Shown: in pieces, positions 7,803-17,417 of the stretch
Layout: each line of letters starts with the position of its first letter
Numbering within the stretch: the first letter of the stretch is position 1
Source of the DNA: CAMDKS01 sp964402975
Lineage (GTDB): Bacteria > Bdellovibrionota_B > Oligoflexia > Oligoflexales > RGVZ01
Direction of reading: 5' to 3'
Length of the DNA stretch: 64,000 nucleotides
Assembly (NCBI GenBank): GCA_964402975.1
Contig: CAYOEM010000002.1
Coordinates: forward strand, 124,001 to 188,000
The notes under the pieces: model-generated
Database searches by the model: none
The model's input: the letters and a program-made list of their open reading frames with translations, nothing else
What the model was told of the DNA's origin: nothing
Translations under genes and position numbers: made by a program

Positions 7803-9308
7803 TCAGCTTAGCCGGTACAGGTGTCTATACTTTTTATTCAAGTAGTCCACATACGCTTTGCTCGACAGAGGCGCACCCGTGGCGTGTTTAATCAGGTCAT
7901 CTGGCCTGAGCATGGATCCCCACTGGTGAAGCTTCGTGCAAAGCCAGCGACGCAAGTCGTAAAAGTTACCTTTGGAAAATTCCGTTTCCATATGAGGCAT
8001 ATCTTTAAGTGCTGCATCGTATATTTGAGCGCTTAGCATATTGCCGATTGTGTAGCCCTGGAAAGATCCCCCAAAAGGTCCGCTAAACCAGTGCACATCT
8101 TGCAAACATCCATCTTTAAATGACGGAACTTTAACGCCAAGATCAGACTCGTATCGAGCATTCCAAGCCTCAGGAAGATCCTTGATTTTGAGTTTTCCCT
8201 CCAGCACGTCACATTCAAGATCAAATCGAATCATGACGTGGAGGTTATAGGTTAGCTCATCTGCGTCAACTCGAATGAGCCCCGGCTCCACATGATTGAT
8301 CGCCCGCAGGAAGTCTTCGGCTGATACACGGTTAAATGTCGGAAATTCCTTTTGAAGAACAGGATAGAAGTGATCCCAAAAGGGCTTTCCGCGACCGATA
8401 CGATTTTCCCATAGTCTTGACTGGCTCTCGTGGACTCCACTAGAGACGCCGTTAGCCAGGATCGTTCCGCTCAAATTTTCCCGCATTCCCATTTCATAGA
8501 GCGCATGCCCAACTTCATGAATAACGCTAAAAAGACAATCTGTCAGATCATCTCGTCTGACTCTCGTCGTGATTCTGACGTCATGACCACCCAGGCGGGT
8601 CATAAACGGATGAGGCGACATATCGATCCGACCTCGTCTGAAGTCATAGCCGATGGTTGCAGCTACAGCTTTGCAAAAGCGCATTTGCGCCGCTTCATCA
8701 AAATCTCCAAGCAGGCAATCTCGATTGATCTGTTTTGAATTTCGAACCCTTTGAACAAGAGGAACCAGTTCTTTTCGCAAAGAAGTGAATATTTCGCGCA
8801 TGACAGCCGTTGTCGTTCCGGGGTCGCTAAACTGGATCAAGGCATCCATGGGATGGTTGAATTCCGGGAAGCAGTTGGCGAGCTCCATGCTGTAATTGAC
8901 CGACTGCTCTAAGAATGGTTGCAAGACGTTAAAATCGTTTTTTGGGGACGCTGTCGCCCAAGCATCATACATGGCAGAAAAGTGCTGAGCCATGGCCACA
9001 TGGAGCTTTAAAGGGATCCTTGAGTCCAAGTCTCGAAGGCGTTTTGCTTCGCGCACGAGGGCGGCGTCTTCGTTCTCATGGTCTTGTCTTACAGCCCAAT
9101 CGTAGGAGTCAGAAATCATACGCCCGACCTCAGCCGATACCAAAATATCGTGACTAAGCTTCGTTAATGTTGCTATTTGCCGAGCTCTCTCGCCTCCGGC
9201 GTTGATTGGCAGGTTTGTGGCTTGATCCCAATAGAGGAGGCTATTCGTCGACTTGATATCGGTGAATGTTGCTAGTTTATTCTTTAATTCGGTGATGTTT
9301 GGAGTCAT
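7803..9308 (-). CDS. M32-family metallocarboxypeptidase (carboxypeptidase Taq type)
   Basis: This 501-residue cytosolic zinc carboxypeptidase would release C-terminal amino acids from peptides. The M32 signatures are present in order: HPF in MSPHPFMTRLGG, DxRxT in DVRITTR, the zinc motif HEVGH at residues 264-268, and HESQSRLWEN downstream with a further metal ligand. The length fits the family's roughly 500 residues. ATG 9308 begins MTPNITELKNKLATF, the usual M32 start; the longer open frame to 9377 would run into serS. The gene lies 26 bp after the serS stop on the same strand and may be co-transcribed with it. Confidence 0.93.
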   Translation of the reverse strand: MTPNITELKNKLATFTDIKSTNSLLYWDQATNLPINAGGERARQIATLTKLSHDILVSAEVGRMISDSYDWAVRQDHENEDAALVREAKRLRDLDSRIPLKLHVAMAQHFSAMYDAWATASPKNDFNVLQPFLEQSVNYSMELANCFPEFNHPMDALIQFSDPGTTTAVMREIFTSLRKELVPLVQRVRNSKQINRDCLLGDFDEAAQMRFCKAVAATIGYDFRRGRIDMSPHPFMTRLGGHDVRITTRVRRDDLTDCLFSVIHEVGHALYEMGMRENLSGTILANGVSSGVHESQSRLWENRIGRGKPFWDHFYPVLQKEFPTFNRVSAEDFLRAINHVEPGLIRVDADELTYNLHVMIRFDLECDVLEGKLKIKDLPEAWNARYESDLGVKVPSFKDGCLQDVHWFSGPFGGSFQGYTIGNMLSAQIYDAALKDMPHMETEFSKGNFYDLRRWLCTKLHQWGSMLRPDDLIKHATGAPLSSKAYVDYLNKKYRHLYRLS

Positions 9309-9334
9309 AAATTCTTTGTCTTCAAGGTTCGTGG

Positions 9335-10600
9335 TTATCCAATATGAGTTAATCCGCCGAGATAAGGCTGAAGGCACTTGGGTATTGCCACCCGGCCATC
9401 TTTTTGCTGGTGGACTTCAAGCAGTGAAATCAGAACTCTCGGGCTTGCGATAGCTGTGTTGTTGAGGGTGTGACAAACCTTAACCTGTCCGTCTTTGGTT
9501 TTATAACGCAATTTGAGTCGGCGAGCTTGAAATTCATGGAAAGTAGAGCATGAATGGGTCTCTCCGTAGCCGTTACGTGAAGGCATCCAGGTTTCAATGT
9601 CGTGTTTTCTAACCTGGCCTTGTCCGAGGTCTCCCGTGCAAACGTAGACGACTCGGTAGGGTAGTCCAAAGTCTTGCAGGCACTCTTCGGCGTTATTTAG
9701 AAGTTCTGTGTGGTAACTCTCTGATTGCGTCTCGTCGCTGGCGCCAATAATGACTTGCTCTATTTTTTGAAACTGATGCACGCGGTAAAGCCCGGACGTG
9801 TCTTTCCCATAAGTGCCAGCTTCCCGACGAAAGCAGCCGCTCCAGGCCATCATTTTTTTTGGTAGTTCACCTTCAGAGAGAATTTCGCCTGCGTAGAAGC
9901 TGGTGAGAGGAACCTCTGCCGTGCCGACTAGAGCCATTTCGTCTTTTTCGCAGTAGTAAGCCTGCTCGCGGCCAGTCGGGAAGTAGCCAGTTCCTACCAT
10001 GCAGTCTTCCCGAACAAGCACGGGCACACTCATTGGCTGGTAGCCTTTGATTGCAAGTTTATCGTAGACGTAACGAAGAACTGCTTGTTCGAGTCGCGCG
10101 CCAAGACCGGTTAAAACGTAACTACGACTACCAGCAATGCGCACTCCGCGTTCGAAATCTACTAGCCCGTGCTTTTGTCCCAGTGTCACATGGTCCAAAG
10201 GCTTGAAGTCAAAACTAGGCGGTGTGCCCCATTTTTTAATCTCAAGATTTTCAGTGTCATCTTTTCCGATTGGCACATCAGCGCGAGCAGGTTGAGGGAC
10301 AAGCAGAAGAAGTGATTCAAACTCAGGCTTTTTCTCGGCAAGCTGCCGTTCCAGTGTTTCCATCCTCGACTTTATGTCTTGCACCTCGGCCTTCATGGCT
10401 TCTCGCTGGTCAGGCGGGGCCTTGCCAATCTCTTTTGAAAGGCGATTTCTTGTGGCCTGTAGCTCCTCCCATGAGGTTTGAAGGGGGCGTATCTCGCTAT
10501 CAAGCTTTAAGAGGTGGTCCACGTCGATATTGTTTCGCTTGTCGCGGGCGCCCTTTTTTACAAGGTCTGAGTTTTCGCGGATGTATTTAATGTCTAGCAT
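9335..10600 (-). CDS. serS: Seryl-tRNA synthetase
   Basis: This class II aminoacyl-tRNA synthetase charges tRNA-Ser with serine in the cytosol. The N-terminal tRNA-binding coiled-coil arm covers about residues 30-100. Motif 2 is seen in FRREAGTYGKDTSGLYRVHQF and motif 3 in the C-terminal TLNNTAIASPRVLISLLE segment, a little altered from the usual TLNGSGLA form. Start choice: ATG 10600 gives the family's MLDIKYIREN head (421 residues). The in-frame ATG at 10612 abuts the AGGAG and is too close. No T-box or tRNA-like leader is visible. Only housekeeping use is implied. Confidence 0.96.
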   Translation of the reverse strand: MLDIKYIRENSDLVKKGARDKRNNIDVDHLLKLDSEIRPLQTSWEELQATRNRLSKEIGKAPPDQREAMKAEVQDIKSRMETLERQLAEKKPEFESLLLLVPQPARADVPIGKDDTENLEIKKWGTPPSFDFKPLDHVTLGQKHGLVDFERGVRIAGSRSYVLTGLGARLEQAVLRYVYDKLAIKGYQPMSVPVLVREDCMVGTGYFPTGREQAYYCEKDEMALVGTAEVPLTSFYAGEILSEGELPKKMMAWSGCFRREAGTYGKDTSGLYRVHQFQKIEQVIIGASDETQSESYHTELLNNAEECLQDFGLPYRVVYVCTGDLGQGQVRKHDIETWMPSRNGYGETHSCSTFHEFQARRLKLRYKTKDGQVKVCHTLNNTAIASPRVLISLLEVHQQKDGRVAIPKCLQPYLGGLTHIG

Positions 10601-10821
10601 GGGACCATTCATCTCCTATGGGAGGTCGTCTGTGTCAGAAGTCTTAGGATATTAATAAAATCAGACACTTGTCGCAACTGTCGAATCGTTTAGTTCCACA
10701 CATCCAAAGAGAATTCATCATCAGTAAACACTATACTATTTCTAAGGCTTTTATATTGATTTTAATGAGGTTTACTGTTAACAGGAGGGGGTCGGTTAAA
10801 CCATTATGGAGTCTCTTCCTG

Positions 10822-11997
10822 ATGACGGAGTTGAGGGTTCCACTCAAATCTGTATTTGAGCGTCTCGGATTACCAAAGTTTCCGGTAATCCTAGCACCGC
10901 TTGCGGGTGTGTCCGATCACCCATTTCGCCGTGCGTGCGCCAGAAACGGTGCCGATTTAACTTATGTAGAGATGATCTCCGCAACGGCGATGCTCTACGA
11001 AAGTAAACGGACCTTTGACATGCTTAGGCGGCATGAGTCTGAGTCCATTTTAGGCGTGCAGATCACAGGTAAAACGGCGGATGAAGTGGGTCGTGCCGTG
11101 GCAATCTTAGACAGCATGCCGTTTGACACAATCGATATCAACATGGGCTGTCCGGTCAACAAAGTTGTGAAATCAGGGTGCGGTAGCGGTATTTTGCGTG
11201 ACCCCGCCCGAGTCTATGAAACGACGCGAATGGCTCGCGAGTCCACCGGCAAACCACTGTCAGTAAAAATTCGACTTGGTTGGGATCGAAACAGTGTCAC
11301 CTGGCCCGAAGTGCTTGATGCGGCTGAACAGGGTGGTGCGGAGTGGGTTACGATCCACGGCCGTTTAAGAAGTGATGATTATGGTGTCGCGGTTAATTTG
11401 GACGCCATGGCAGAGCTCAAACGCCGCGCTAAGATCCCTGTCATAGGTAACGGTAATGTTTTTTCACAAAGTGATGCACTCTATATGCGCGAGAGAACGT
11501 CGGTTGACGGCGTGATGGTCAGTCGCGGGGCGTTGGGTAATCCTTGGGTTTTTAACGCGATAAAGTCAGGCGAGACGCCGGTGACCGTGGACGAGTGGGA
11601 GTCTACCGTAACCGATCACCTTGCATGGCAGCAGCTGGAATATGGCGATACAGGCTCAGGCGCAGTCTGCATGAGAAAGCATCTTTTATGGTATGCCAAG
11701 GGCTGGCCAGCAGGAAAAGCCCTGAGGGAGGCTATCAGTCAGACCGGTAAAATCTCGGACTGCTTACAACTCGTGAGGGATTTTGCATCCGAACTGCGAG
11801 CCAGCGGAGTCACTGATAGGGCTCAAGTATGGCCCTCCGATCAAAATAATCGCTTCCAGTGGGATCCAAAATTTGACATGGATCGCCAACTAGATCGGGG
11901 CGTCGGTGATGACGGGCTTCAGATTTCAAGCGATACGATGTCCCAGATTACCAGTCAAATTGACTCCAATTCGAGTGGCATTGGTTCAGTTTTGTGA
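10822..11997 (+). CDS. dusB: tRNA-dihydrouridine synthase (DusB-like)
   Basis: This FMN-dependent enzyme reduces specific uridines in tRNA to dihydrouridine. Motifs in order are APLAGVSDHPFR, INMGCPVNKV with the catalytic Cys at residue 110, VKIRLGWD, WVTIHGR, PVIGNGNVFS and DGVMVSRGALGNPW (phosphate binding). The frame is open from 10669, but ATG 10822 (MTELRVPLKS) has GGAG ten bases upstream and fits the family. The 391-residue length exceeds the common ~320-330. The extra part is a C-terminal Asp/Ser/Gln-rich tail after about residue 335 that I do not recognise. The exact Dus subtype cannot be fixed by eye. Confidence 0.92.
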   Translation: MTELRVPLKSVFERLGLPKFPVILAPLAGVSDHPFRRACARNGADLTYVEMISATAMLYESKRTFDMLRRHESESILGVQITGKTADEVGRAVAILDSMPFDTIDINMGCPVNKVVKSGCGSGILRDPARVYETTRMARESTGKPLSVKIRLGWDRNSVTWPEVLDAAEQGGAEWVTIHGRLRSDDYGVAVNLDAMAELKRRAKIPVIGNGNVFSQSDALYMRERTSVDGVMVSRGALGNPWVFNAIKSGETPVTVDEWESTVTDHLAWQQLEYGDTGSGAVCMRKHLLWYAKGWPAGKALREAISQTGKISDCLQLVRDFASELRASGVTDRAQVWPSDQNNRFQWDPKFDMDRQLDRGVGDDGLQISSDTMSQITSQIDSNSSGIGSVL

Positions 11998-12170
11998 CCA
12001 TGCGCGCCAAGCTGTCGTTTTTTTTGGATTTAGATCAAGAGATTCAATTGAAATGCGTTTTGACCTGATTTAAAAAAAATCGATCAGACACTGAATTCTT
12101 TAATGTTTACTTGTGTTTTTTAAAGGTTTTAGTTAACAGAGCGCTTACATCTTAATTTTGGGAGACCCCT

Positions 12171-13133
12171 ATGAAAAAGCTCGGCCTTCATCTGCTCCTC
12201 AAGTCGGTATCGTTTACAGCTGCCGTTGTCGGAGCCTTCAGCGCTCACGCAGCTGAAGTAACAGCCACAAAGAAAGCTGCCATCATGACCCCCATTGAGA
12301 ACATGTATGGGCGAGTAGAGGTGCGTCAAACCAGTATGCGTTGGAAGAATGCTGACGGCAAAGTTGATAATGACGTTACAAGTTATCGGCTGCTTCCAAG
12401 ACTCGGCACCACAGCATTTAATGATCGCCTTGACGTTTATGTTGAGATTCCGGTTACCAGTGAAGCACGATCAAGCATGTATAGTCAGTCACCGACAGTT
12501 TATCAGGCGACTTTTGCTGCACTAGCTGGCGATGTGTTTTCAATCACACCTTATGTGCAAGGATATCTACCTTACAACGACAGTGACTTCTCTTCTGATG
12601 CGGCTGTGAATTTCACTGCTGCCACAACCTACGACTCTATTTTGGGGGCTCTTGATCTTCGCGCAGGCGTTGAGCCACACGTCTCGTCGGGCACAGAGCC
12701 CACAAAGTCTGATGTTCGTATCAGGCGAAACGGAGTTTTGGCTTTGGGGCAGGACGGCACCCCTGAGACTCGCTCCGTTGATCACCAAGAGCCGACGACC
12801 ATGATGGAGTATCTGTTTGGATTTACATTCACCCCGCACGCTGCCAAGAAGCTAAGCTTGTCCGTTGATACATTTATCGATCGCGAATATGCGCCGGTTT
12901 ACGAAATCAAAGAGTCGGATGGATCTCAGTCTGTCGAAAAAACAGGTTATAAAGTTGGCGATGCAACGACCACGGACGTTGTTCTTCAGTATGCGGCTGA
13001 TAGTCTAACCTCCGTTCAGTCTTTGACTCGTCTTCGTAACGACGGTTGGTATGCGGCTGGAGTTCGTTCGGCCGATGGCAGCCGTATGCCTCAGGTTGAG
13101 CAACGTATCTCGCTGATCCACAAATTATTCTGA
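12171..13133 (+). CDS. Probable outer-membrane beta-barrel protein
   Basis: This is a 320-residue protein with a clear signal peptide (MKKLGLHLLLK then a hydrophobic stretch ending AHA-AE), so it is exported. The mature part is made of alternating polar/hydrophobic strands, and the very last residue is Phe (HKLF), the usual outer-membrane barrel C-terminal signal read by BamA. GGGAG sits upstream of the ATG, and a hairpin terminator follows. No specific transporter or enzyme family is recognised. It stands alone between dusB and a lipoprotein gene, with its own spacer on each side. Confidence 0.75.
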   Translation: MKKLGLHLLLKSVSFTAAVVGAFSAHAAEVTATKKAAIMTPIENMYGRVEVRQTSMRWKNADGKVDNDVTSYRLLPRLGTTAFNDRLDVYVEIPVTSEARSSMYSQSPTVYQATFAALAGDVFSITPYVQGYLPYNDSDFSSDAAVNFTAATTYDSILGALDLRAGVEPHVSSGTEPTKSDVRIRRNGVLALGQDGTPETRSVDHQEPTTMMEYLFGFTFTPHAAKKLSLSVDTFIDREYAPVYEIKESDGSQSVEKTGYKVGDATTTDVVLQYAADSLTSVQSLTRLRNDGWYAAGVRSADGSRMPQVEQRISLIHKLF

Positions 13134-13156
13134 AATATAATGACCTAATGAATCCT

Positions 13157-13203
13157 AATCCCCTGGCCACAGTCTCAAACTTTGGCCGGGGGAATTTGTT
13201 TAA
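13157..13203 (+). terminator. Candidate intrinsic terminator
   Basis: A GC-rich imperfect stem (CCCCTGGCC with GGCCGGGGG) closes a loop of about 15 bases and is followed by AATTTGTTT. It sits 25 bp after the outer-membrane protein stop. The loop is large and the tail only partly T-rich. Confidence 0.6.
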
Positions 13204-13433
13204 AGCCGCTGGTAACTCGCGTTTTTCTCAAGGTAAAAGGTCACAATTACCTTTAAAAATAAAATTATTCCTTGAATGCTTCGTCTCTTTTCCGTCACGG
13301 ATTTAGGTATGTCACGGGGATGTGCGCTATACTTTTACGAGGTCCCACAGCTTAAATTGATATCCATTGAGGCTGCGCCATGCAAGTAAGCGTATTGACG
13401 GAGAAGTTAGGTCGTTTGAGAGGCCTTCGTTAT

Positions 13434-14066
13434 ATGAACCCGAACAAAGTAAGATTTGGGGTTTTAACAACGTTGATCGGTGTGACGAGCGTCGCAATTT
13501 TACTGTCGTCCCTTAGCGCGTGTAAGTCGATGTCACGCACAAGGTCGGCAAATGACGCGGCGGCCCCGGTTGCGGCAGTGCCCGAAGCGACCAGCAGTTT
13601 GACGCCTGATGTTCCAGGCAGCCCGTCTATTATTTCACACCAGGCAGTGATGCCTGCCAGTCTTACAGACCCCGCACTGGATGGTGAAAAGTTTTGGGAG
13701 CCTGACGTGGCCGGCGGACCGGTGGCTGGTCTTGAGGCTTGGCAAGACGATAAGCCAGTTTCGGCAATTGTTACCGGCAAACAAGTGCTATTCAAACTAA
13801 CTAACTGGACTCGCGATACGAATACAAACAATGGTTGTTCGACGCATCCTGGCATCGTGCAGGCGTCATGGACCATTGGCTCTAAACCGTCGGCTGACAT
13901 CCAGCGCTTTGCGGGACAGGACTGTCGAGCTCTTGACTACAGTGGAATGTTTACCAAAGAGGGAACCATCACGGTTAGGCTCGATGTTCTGTCTGCTGAC
14001 GGCGAGGTGGCATCCGTCGAAGAAACGTTTGCAGTGAAGCCAGCAAGCAATACAGCGATTCAATAA
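13434..14066 (+). CDS. Lipoprotein of unknown function
   Basis: This is a lipoprotein of about 210 residues. The signal peptide ends in the lipobox LSAC (LLSSLSACKS) at residue 30 from the ATG at 13434. An earlier in-frame ATG at 13380 with GAGG upstream is possible, but it would give an unusually long signal peptide. The mature protein starts with an Ala/Pro/Ser-rich linker, then a compact domain with Cys residues near NNGCSTHPGI and GQDCRALDYS that may form a disulfide and resemble an Ig-like or PKD-like beta fold (VRLDVLSADGEVASVEETF). No family is certain. TATACT at 13328 is a possible -10. Confidence 0.72.
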   Translation: MNPNKVRFGVLTTLIGVTSVAILLSSLSACKSMSRTRSANDAAAPVAAVPEATSSLTPDVPGSPSIISHQAVMPASLTDPALDGEKFWEPDVAGGPVAGLEAWQDDKPVSAIVTGKQVLFKLTNWTRDTNTNNGCSTHPGIVQASWTIGSKPSADIQRFAGQDCRALDYSGMFTKEGTITVRLDVLSADGEVASVEETFAVKPASNTAIQ

Positions 14067-14069
14067 AGC

Positions 14070-17000
14070 TCAGTCGCAGTTAACGACATTCACGGGATTG
14101 ACAAAAACAACATACCCAGAGATCGTGGCTCCTGGTTTGCAGCGCGCCAAGATTCTTCGGTAGTGGTTTACTTGGTCAAAGTAACCTCGCAGCTGGCAGA
14201 GAGTCCTTGCGTGCTTTTGATCTGATTGGGTGGTTTTAAAGTCGACAATGCGGTAGTCGCCAGTTTTAGTTAAAATGAGCAAATCTGCTACCGCAGTCAT
14301 GAGATCGTTCCCATCCACGACGGCCATCGGAGCTTCGCAAAAAATCTTATCTGCATCCTTGGTAAGGTGGCGCCAATCATCAGACATTAAGAGTGACTCA
14401 ACTTCATGTCTTGCTAATTTGATCATGTCCCTCATTGCTTGCTCAGCTGCTAGTGGACTCATGTACCTACGTAGCAAATTCATATATTGCTCTGACGTCC
14501 AGTCTCCCCCAGAGAGCGATAGCTCAAGACGTTTGTGTACAAGGATTCCGTAAGCCTGACTGTGGTCGACCGAGATGGCCCGAGGCGCTCCGGTGTAAAA
14601 ATTAGGGTCGCCGAGAGAGTCTATTTCTCCGGGCGGTGTGCGAGATGGTTGCGACGTCGGCGACAGAATATTGAGTGGAGGATAGCGACTCGGTTTTTGC
14701 CTGACAATAACTTCAGAGGTGCTCTTAGGGGGCGTTTCTTGGGGGTTTAAGGACGTTGGAGCTTTCTCAGTGGTCAGTAGGATACCAGTGGCATTAGGAC
14801 TAAGTTCAATATCCCGACGGACGAGTCCGCTAAGGCCCTTGCCAGATTGTAAAAGGCGTTCCCAATAAGTGTTGGGATCATCAGTATGTCGGCCGGTGAT
14901 CATGATGTGGTGCGAGGCGCGGGTTAGCGCGACGTACAGTAGTCGGGCTTTTTCATATCGTGACTGAGACTCGTTATATTTTAGTAGGGAATCTAACTGC
15001 GGGGAGCTCTTCGGCCGTTGTGTCGTATTGCCAATGTACCAAAAACCTTCCTCGCCTGGTCGAGTGTCTTTGACCCATGTATGGTCGTCTCGGTGCCAAT
15101 CGTCCGATGTTCCTGTCAGTATGACACAAGGGAACTCAAGCCCTTTACTCTTGTGAATCGTCATCAGTGTAACTGCATCACCGACAGTTGAGGCGTTACC
15201 GGTCTCATCGCCCTCGGCAGCATCCTCTAACCACTGGCTGAGCACTTGGGCCGATGAAGCCTTTGTCGACGCGATGGACCTGAGGATATCAAACCATTTC
15301 AGGATGTTTGCCTTAGCAAGCGGCCCCTCCACGGCTCCAAAGTTGACCAAGTACAAGTCAGCCACGTTGTAATGACTCAAGAGTTTCCCTGTGAGAACAG
15401 CCATGTCGCTGTCCTCCTTTTGTAGCGTTAGATCCAGCAAGAAACTATGCACCCGGGGATGGCTACGCTGCAGGTTTTCTAAAATCTTTTCTGGACCATG
15501 CGCAATGAGGGCCTGGTAGTCGCGATCACTTATAGAACAGAGGGGGGATTTCAGAACTGTGCTCAAGGCCACAGTATCGCCAGGCCAGGTTAGCCACCGA
15601 ATGAGTGCCATCATGTCTTTGATCTCTGGGCGGCTATAGTATCCTTTTAGTTCAGCTCGTGCGCTTGCAATGCAATGTCTTCGAAGCGCATCCTCGTATA
15701 CTTGGGAGTGTGTCGAGTTGGGATAAAGCAAAACAAAATCCCGCGGGCATGGGGCTCTCCAAATTTTCGAGTCTTTATCAAATACTTTTAGATCTATAAC
15801 CCCTGATAAGCAGGCTTTGATATGTTTTGCAACAATCTCAGCTTCATGTTGCACCTCGTCAAGGCGCGTGGACTTCTCCTCGGATTCGCCTTGAGGATTG
15901 GACAACTGATAGAACGAGAGGGAGCCATATCGTATATCGGCCGCTGTGGTATGCTCGGGAAACTCTGGGATGAGGCTATTATCTCGAAACACGTCATTGA
16001 TGAAATCAAGTACGAGCTTAGAGCTGCGATAACTTGATCGAAGCATGGTGGCGCTAACTCCAAAACGTTCAAGACCTTGTCTAGCGAGATCTAAAACCTC
16101 AGGATCAGCTTCACGGAATCTATAAATGGATTGTTTTTTATCGCCTACGATAAATACGCTGGCCTTTGGTCCCTGATGGCGATCACTGGATTCGCCACTA
16201 AGCAACTCTTCAGATAGTTTTTCAAAAATCATCCATTGAAGACGGCTTGTATCTTGGAATTCATCCAGCATGAGATGACGGATATTAGACCAAGCCATGG
16301 ATCTTGCACCCGAGAAATCTTTGTGACAAGCCAGTAAGCTGACCCCTTTGACGGCGTCTGAAAACGTTCCAACCTGCGATTCTGACTTCAATCTGTGGGC
16401 GTCGTTCATTCTTGCACAAAATAACGACCATAAAAGCTGACCTGTGCGGTTAAGATCGGTAATTTTTTGTTGATCAGACCACGCTTGCAGCTTTTCACTC
16501 AGAGAAATGAATTTGGGATCATTTGCTTTTTTGGCTTTTGAAAACGTATTACCATTCAAACTATCGCCACTCGAATTAACGATGGCATTTGTGACAAGTC
16601 CTTGGAAATGTCTCTCAGCAATTGCGACCGAAGCCTGCTGCCGCTTTTCGGGGTTACTGGCTAGATTGATTACAGAGAGGAACAATTCGGAATGATCCGC
16701 TATAAACTGCTCGGGTGTCTGGGGCACGCCCGCTTGCATGAATGCTTTCAGAGGACTGGATTCTGACGTTAGGGAAATATACCAAGCAAGTGTCTCGTTC
16801 TCTGTGAGTGTTGATATTGCGGATAAAAGCGAGCGAATTTTGCCGTTTGGCGCATTGACGACCAGCGACTGCATCAGCTTCTTGTTCTCGTCCTCATCGC
16901 TGATCGCTGCGAGGACTCGTGCCCAAGCCGCTTGATAAAGACGCCTCTCTTCAAGGGGAGACATCAGCGTAAATGGTGACTGTAGCACATGTCCCGCGAG

Positions 17001-17417
17001 CTCTACGCTGGTTTCCAGTGGGTAGCGCCGACACCACTGCAAAAATATAGAATCGATTGTTGTGATTTTAAGTGACTGAGTTTTTTCAAGTATAGCAGCC
17101 GTCGTTTGCTCGGGTGTTCTGACAAGATGTTTAAGAGATGGCGGACACCGAGATAAGACATCACGGTAGAATTCCGCAAAACTTTCGTTTGGACTTGAAA
17201 GACCTAAAGCATCCTTCACGATACGCTCACGCATCTCGTTAGCGGCTTTTCTTGTGAATGTGACCGTCAATATGCTCGTCGGATCAGCGCCGGCAATCAC
17301 AAGCGCAAGAAATCTTCGGCTGAGCTGCCAGGTCTTGCCACTGCCAGCTGACGCTTCGACAATGTAGCTATTCCAAGGGTTGTAAGGCATAGAATCAGAG
17401 TGTGAAACTGGGCTCAT
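14070..17417 (-). CDS. addA: AddA-like UvrD/RecB helicase-nuclease
   Basis: This 1115-residue helicase-nuclease subunit processes double-strand ends for RecA loading. Superfamily 1 motifs are in place: Walker A ASAGSGKT at residues 22-29, DEFQDT in motif II, VGDKKQSIYRFREADP in motif III, TIHKSKGLEFP in motif V and YVALTRA in motif VI. The C-terminal RecB-type nuclease shows MTAVADLLI and RIVDFKTTQ, supplying the Asp and Asp-x-Lys of the PD-(D/E)xK fold. The start overlaps the addB stop by 4 bp (ATGA), typical of coupled addB-addA operons. It converges on the preceding lipoprotein gene with only 3 bp between. Confidence 0.93.
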   Translation of the reverse strand: MSPVSHSDSMPYNPWNSYIVEASAGSGKTWQLSRRFLALVIAGADPTSILTVTFTRKAANEMRERIVKDALGLSSPNESFAEFYRDVLSRCPPSLKHLVRTPEQTTAAILEKTQSLKITTIDSIFLQWCRRYPLETSVELAGHVLQSPFTLMSPLEERRLYQAAWARVLAAISDEDENKKLMQSLVVNAPNGKIRSLLSAISTLTENETLAWYISLTSESSPLKAFMQAGVPQTPEQFIADHSELFLSVINLASNPEKRQQASVAIAERHFQGLVTNAIVNSSGDSLNGNTFSKAKKANDPKFISLSEKLQAWSDQQKITDLNRTGQLLWSLFCARMNDAHRLKSESQVGTFSDAVKGVSLLACHKDFSGARSMAWSNIRHLMLDEFQDTSRLQWMIFEKLSEELLSGESSDRHQGPKASVFIVGDKKQSIYRFREADPEVLDLARQGLERFGVSATMLRSSYRSSKLVLDFINDVFRDNSLIPEFPEHTTAADIRYGSLSFYQLSNPQGESEEKSTRLDEVQHEAEIVAKHIKACLSGVIDLKVFDKDSKIWRAPCPRDFVLLYPNSTHSQVYEDALRRHCIASARAELKGYYSRPEIKDMMALIRWLTWPGDTVALSTVLKSPLCSISDRDYQALIAHGPEKILENLQRSHPRVHSFLLDLTLQKEDSDMAVLTGKLLSHYNVADLYLVNFGAVEGPLAKANILKWFDILRSIASTKASSAQVLSQWLEDAAEGDETGNASTVGDAVTLMTIHKSKGLEFPCVILTGTSDDWHRDDHTWVKDTRPGEEGFWYIGNTTQRPKSSPQLDSLLKYNESQSRYEKARLLYVALTRASHHIMITGRHTDDPNTYWERLLQSGKGLSGLVRRDIELSPNATGILLTTEKAPTSLNPQETPPKSTSEVIVRQKPSRYPPLNILSPTSQPSRTPPGEIDSLGDPNFYTGAPRAISVDHSQAYGILVHKRLELSLSGGDWTSEQYMNLLRRYMSPLAAEQAMRDMIKLARHEVESLLMSDDWRHLTKDADKIFCEAPMAVVDGNDLMTAVADLLILTKTGDYRIVDFKTTQSDQKHARTLCQLRGYFDQVNHYRRILARCKPGATISGYVVFVNPVNVVNCD

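Noticed and set aside
10669..10821. N-terminal extension of the dihydrouridine synthase
   Set aside because: The extra ~50 residues are unlike the family, the start lacks a good ribosome site, and ATG 10822 has GGAG.
10806..10859. 17-codon leader peptide frame overlapping the dusB start
   Set aside because: Its AGGAGG is 17 bases upstream, too far, and there is no attenuator-like structure.
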